Below the pieces are notes generated by a model. That model searched no databases, was not told the origin of the DNA, and worked only from the letters and a program-made list of their open reading frames with translations. From contig NZ_BCNB01000001.1 of NCBI RefSeq assembly GCF_001485575.1, positions 1 to 64,000 of the forward strand: a stretch of 64,000 bases of DNA. The letters are read 5' to 3'. Below are positions 61,193-64,000 of the stretch, in pieces; position 1 is the stretch's first letter, and every line of letters begins with the position of its first letter. The position numbers and the translations under genes were made by a program. Origin of the DNA: Haloarcula sp. CBA1127 (GTDB lineage: Archaea > Halobacteriota > Halobacteria > Halobacteriales > Haloarculaceae).

Positions 61193-62716
61193 ATGTATAA
61201 ATTCACGCGACGACAGGCATTGTTTGCAACCGCGGCCGGCATTTCCGGTCTCGGTGGGTATTGGCTACGAGGCAACGAGAGCAACGACGAGGACACGTTC
61301 AGAGTTGGCTCACCCTGGACACCGGATTCGATAGACCCGGTGACAAACGGCTGGCTCTGGCGACGCATCAATGTGCTTGAGCCACTGCTTACCGTCGATT
61401 ACGACGCGACTGTGTCACCGGGCCTGGCCACTGACTGGCACATGGTCAACGACAGGACGTGGGAGTTCACACTCCGTGAGGGGGTCACGTTCCACGACGG
61501 TACAGACGTGACCGCAGAAACTGTTCTCCCATCACTCACGCGAGCATTCGACTCAAGTTCGATGGCTGCAGTCCCGGTCGACGCAGTTGAAGCCACTGCT
61601 GACCGGACGATTACGATTCAAACTGCAGTTCCGTTCTCGCCACTGCCAGCACACTGCACCCGTGGGATTACCTGCCCTGTTTCACCGGCCGCAATCGACG
61701 ACGATGGATCGGTCAATGAGCCGATTGGTACTGGACCGTTTCAATTTGAAAACTGGGAGGCAGGCTCGACAATCACGGCGACCGCCAACCCGGACTACTA
61801 CGGTTCGGGCGCGCACATTGACACACTCATCTATGAAGGGATCACTGACGACCAGACTCGGCGGCTGAAACTCGAAAACAGGGAACTGGACATGGCACGT
61901 ATTCTGCCGAACAAGGCAGCGGATACGCTTGCATCCGATCCCGATCTCACTGCCCACACGTACAAGATCCCCCGAGCCCGATACCTCGTGTTCGACCTCG
62001 ACTCGGCACCGTTTTCGGACAGAAAAGTTCGCAGAGCGGTGATGCATGCTATCGACCGGGACCACATCGTTGAGTCGCTGTTGAATGGGCTGGGGTCGAA
62101 AGCAGTTGGTCCGTTCCCCGCAGACGTAACGGAGTGGGCTGCGGAGCTCGAACCGTACGAACACTCGCTTGAAAAGGCACGGAGCCTTCTCGCTGAGGCA
62201 GGATGGGAAGCAGATGGGGACAGCCGTATCCGTGATGGCGAGGAACTGTCTGTCTCAATCTGGACGTACAACACCCGTCCATTATTGCCGATAATTGCCG
62301 AGGTGATACAGACACAGCTTCAGGCGGTTGGCTTCGATGTCGATATTTCGGTCATGGAGTCCTCGACAATCAAAGAGCAAGCGAAAAACGGGGAGTTCGA
62401 CACCGTTCTATGGTCGAGTTCAGTGCTATGGTATCCCGACCCGGATCGACTGTCCGACTTCGTTCACTCGGAGACGGCGACGATGTTCAGTGGCTACGAG
62501 AACGAAACGGTCGATCAGCACCTCGAAGCAGCCAGACGGACAGCTGACCGTGACGAACGGTTCGAGCGATACGCAGCGGTCCAGCGGCGTATTCAACGCG
62601 ACCTCCCGCTCGGCTGGCTCACCTACTACGCAAACGTCATCGGGACACGTGCCGACGTTGAGGGATATCAGCCCCATCCTATCGAATCCTGTTACCATCT
62701 GGAGGATGTCACATAG
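61193..62716 (+). CDS. second ABC substrate-binding protein (SBP_bac_5), Tat-exported
   Basis: A protein of 507 residues from ATG 61193. YKFTRRQALFATAAGISGLG is a twin-arginine signal; no lipobox cysteine follows, so it may stay attached by the uncleaved signal. Motifs match the first binding protein: DWHMVNDRTWEFTLREGVTF, HDGTDVTAETVLPSLTRAF, IGTGPFQFENWEAGSTITA and VRRAVMHAIDRDHIVESLLN. Two paralogous binding proteins in one operon may widen ligand range. The in-frame GTG 61181 would add four residues. The permease gene starts five bases after its stop. Confidence 0.85.
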   Translation: MYKFTRRQALFATAAGISGLGGYWLRGNESNDEDTFRVGSPWTPDSIDPVTNGWLWRRINVLEPLLTVDYDATVSPGLATDWHMVNDRTWEFTLREGVTFHDGTDVTAETVLPSLTRAFDSSSMAAVPVDAVEATADRTITIQTAVPFSPLPAHCTRGITCPVSPAAIDDDGSVNEPIGTGPFQFENWEAGSTITATANPDYYGSGAHIDTLIYEGITDDQTRRLKLENRELDMARILPNKAADTLASDPDLTAHTYKIPRARYLVFDLDSAPFSDRKVRRAVMHAIDRDHIVESLLNGLGSKAVGPFPADVTEWAAELEPYEHSLEKARSLLAEAGWEADGDSRIRDGEELSVSIWTYNTRPLLPIIAEVIQTQLQAVGFDVDISVMESSTIKEQAKNGEFDTVLWSSSVLWYPDPDRLSDFVHSETATMFSGYENETVDQHLEAARRTADRDERFERYAAVQRRIQRDLPLGWLTYYANVIGTRADVEGYQPHPIESCYHLEDVT

Positions 62717-62721
62717 TAGCG

Positions 62722-63672
62722 ATGAACGGGCAGGAACTATGCAAGCGACTGCTGACGATGGCAATCGTTCTGCTTGGTGTGTCGCTTCTCACGTACGGAC
62801 TGATCTTCATCACGCCGGGAGATCCGGCACGAACGATTCTGACCCAGCAGATGGGTGGACAGATCCCATCTCAGGAAGCGGTGGAGCAGTTCCGAGCTGA
62901 AAATGGCCTTGACGATCCATTCCTGGTCCAGTACGCCCGCTGGATGGGGGACGTACTGCAGGGCGACCTCGGCCAATCGTACTATAGCGACCGGTCTGTC
63001 TCCGAGATGATTATCCAGCGGTTGCCGAATACAATCGCACTCGCTGTTGCATCGATGTTCGTCGCGCTTGTGATAGCTATCCCGGCCGGAATCGCCAGCG
63101 CGAGGAATCCGGGAAGTCAGGCAGACTACGCCGCACAGATCGGCTCGCTAATTGGGGTCTCGATGCCGAACTTCTGGCTTGGCTATCTGCTTATTATCGT
63201 CTGTTCGCTCCGACTCAACCTCTTTCCGGTTGCCGGCGCGGCTGGACTGGAACATCTGATTCTCCCCTCACTGACGCTCGGCTCTGGAATGGCTGCGGTT
63301 ATCGCACGACTGGTCCGAACAGCGATGCTCGATGTTCTGGACGATGCGTACATTCAGGCCGCCAGATCGAAAGGGTTGCGAGAACGGATTATCGTCTACA
63401 AACACGCGCTCCGGAACGCGCTTGTGCCCGTCGTGACGATTATTGGGTTGCAGTTGAGTTACGTTCTTAACGGCGCAGTTGTTATCGAGGTAGTATTTCA
63501 ACGTCCGGGCCTGGGGACGTTGCTTGTTGATGCAATCTTTGCTCGTGACTACCCGGTTGTGCAGGGCGTGACACTGCTAATTGGTGCCATCTTTGTCGTG
63601 ATGAACTTTGCCGTTGACCTGACGTACAGCCGACTTGACCCACGAATCGATATCGGAGGTGACCTAACATGA
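62722..63672 (+). CDS. ABC transporter permease (DppB/NikB family)
   Basis: A protein of 316 residues with six membrane helices: LTMAIVLLGVSLLTYGLIFI (helix 1), then FITPGDPAR, the usual first loop, ALAVASMFVALVIAIPAGIA, and the EAA-type loop with IQAARSKGLRERIIVYKHAL RNAL, which docks on the ATPase. FWLGYLLIIVCSLRLNLFPV is the family GYLLI block. Forms a heterodimer with the DppC-type permease that overlaps its stop by ATGA at 63669. Confidence 0.9.
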   Translation: MNGQELCKRLLTMAIVLLGVSLLTYGLIFITPGDPARTILTQQMGGQIPSQEAVEQFRAENGLDDPFLVQYARWMGDVLQGDLGQSYYSDRSVSEMIIQRLPNTIALAVASMFVALVIAIPAGIASARNPGSQADYAAQIGSLIGVSMPNFWLGYLLIIVCSLRLNLFPVAGAAGLEHLILPSLTLGSGMAAVIARLVRTAMLDVLDDAYIQAARSKGLRERIIVYKHALRNALVPVVTIIGLQLSYVLNGAVVIEVVFQRPGLGTLLVDAIFARDYPVVQGVTLLIGAIFVVMNFAVDLTYSRLDPRIDIGGDLT

Positions 63673-64000
63673 GCGACCGCGCAGCCAACAGAAGAAACCG
63701 ACAGGCAGACAAGCAACAGGGGTGGACTGACGAACTCACAGCTGACCGTCTCGGACAACTTGGGATCGGAGTTGTGCTCACATTACTCGTCCTTGCGGCA
63801 CTCGGACCAGTTGTTTCGCCCTACGATCCAGCCGAACAGGATCTTTCGAACAGGCTTGAGTCACCGTCGCTGTCCCATCCGTTCGGGACCGATCAGCTCG
63901 GTAGAGACGTACTGACCAGACTTCTTCACGGTGCGCGGTTCTCGCTCGGTATCGCCGTCGCCGTAACCACTGTGCGCCTTCTTGTGGGAACGGTAGTTGG
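63669..64000 (+). CDS. ABC transporter permease (DppC/NikC family), cut by window end
   Basis: The first 110 residues: a polar N-terminus of about 40 residues, helix LGQLGIGVVLTLLVLAALGP, then SPYDPAEQDLSNRLESPSLS, HPFGTDQLGRDVLTRLLHGA and RFSLGIAVAVTTVRLLVGTV. HPFGTDxLGRDVLxRLxxGAR is the diagnostic DppC block. ATG 63669 overlaps the upstream TGA. The rest, including the EAA loop, lies beyond 64000. Confidence 0.9.
   Translation, partial: MSDRAANRRNRQADKQQGWTDELTADRLGQLGIGVVLTLLVLAALGPVVSPYDPAEQDLSNRLESPSLSHPFGTDQLGRDVLTRLLHGARFSLGIAVAVTTVRLLVGTVV

Noticed and set aside
1..64000. Search for tRNA, rRNA and CRISPR arrays
   Set aside because: No cloverleaf-type conserved arms, rRNA signature sequences or regularly spaced repeats were noticed on either strand by eye; a covariance-model scan was not possible.

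Overview
The window is haloarchaeal (class Halobacteria). The proteins are very acidic, secretory proteins carry twin-arginine signals, promoters have archaeal TATA boxes about 25 bases before leaderless or nearly leaderless starts, and there are Orc1/Cdc6, CetZ, haloarchaeal IS and halo-type ABC genes. It looks like part of a megaplasmid or a plasmid-like chromosomal island. A ParA/ParB-like pair (47.3-48.5 kb) and an orc1/cdc6 gene with origin-type repeats (52.1-54.0 kb) sit amid IS debris, dead recombinases, toxin-antitoxin pairs and many frameshifted genes.

Layout. 1-6.3 kb: a decaying metabolic block of frameshifted CetZ-like, acetamidase and 5'-nucleotidase genes, then an operon of TIM-barrel protein, cupin and Tm-1-like protein (the last with one frameshift). 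6.8-8.3 kb: a Tat-exported DUF5602-like protein and an internally deleted IS6-type element. 8.5-15.6 kb: a 1463-residue protein with two P-loop-like segments and helical repeats, a HEAT-repeat protein, and two small convergent genes; a candidate undescribed system. 16.3-22 kb: small membrane proteins, winged-helix regulators, a dead integrase and VapBC.

22.2-36.6 kb is the most interesting part. On the minus strand lies an array of polymorphic-toxin parts: a 5'-truncated vWA/thrombospondin-type-3 toxin with an ADP-ribosyltransferase-like tip, at least two further toxin tips (one ART-like fragment, one PD-(D/E)XK-like nuclease), and interleaved putative immunity genes. Upstream of it are three copies, two degraded, of a secreted zinc-metalloprotease C-terminus, each followed at once by a small membrane-anchored protein or the start of one. 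The full-length protease carries a dockerin and is divergent from a membrane-anchored cohesin-domain protein. Together these suggest a haloarchaeal cell-surface antagonism locus in which a cohesin displays dockerin-bearing effectors and tip/immunity cassettes are exchanged by recombination between direct repeats. A XerC-like recombinase follows directly.

36.7-45.6 kb: a complete IS transposase, an HD-domain hydrolase, a Tat-secreted protein with a short convergent membrane ORF, a wrecked B-family DNA polymerase gene, an IS fragment and a NosL-like lipoprotein. 46-58.9 kb: a TSUP transporter and the replication/partition backbone with PIN/HTH, PadR and several unrecognised plasmid-type genes. 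58.9-64 kb: a relic of the origin/orc1 promoter, a perfect 24-bp palindrome, and a peptide/nickel-type ABC importer operon (two binding proteins, two permeases, the last cut by the window end). No rRNA, tRNA or CRISPR array was seen.
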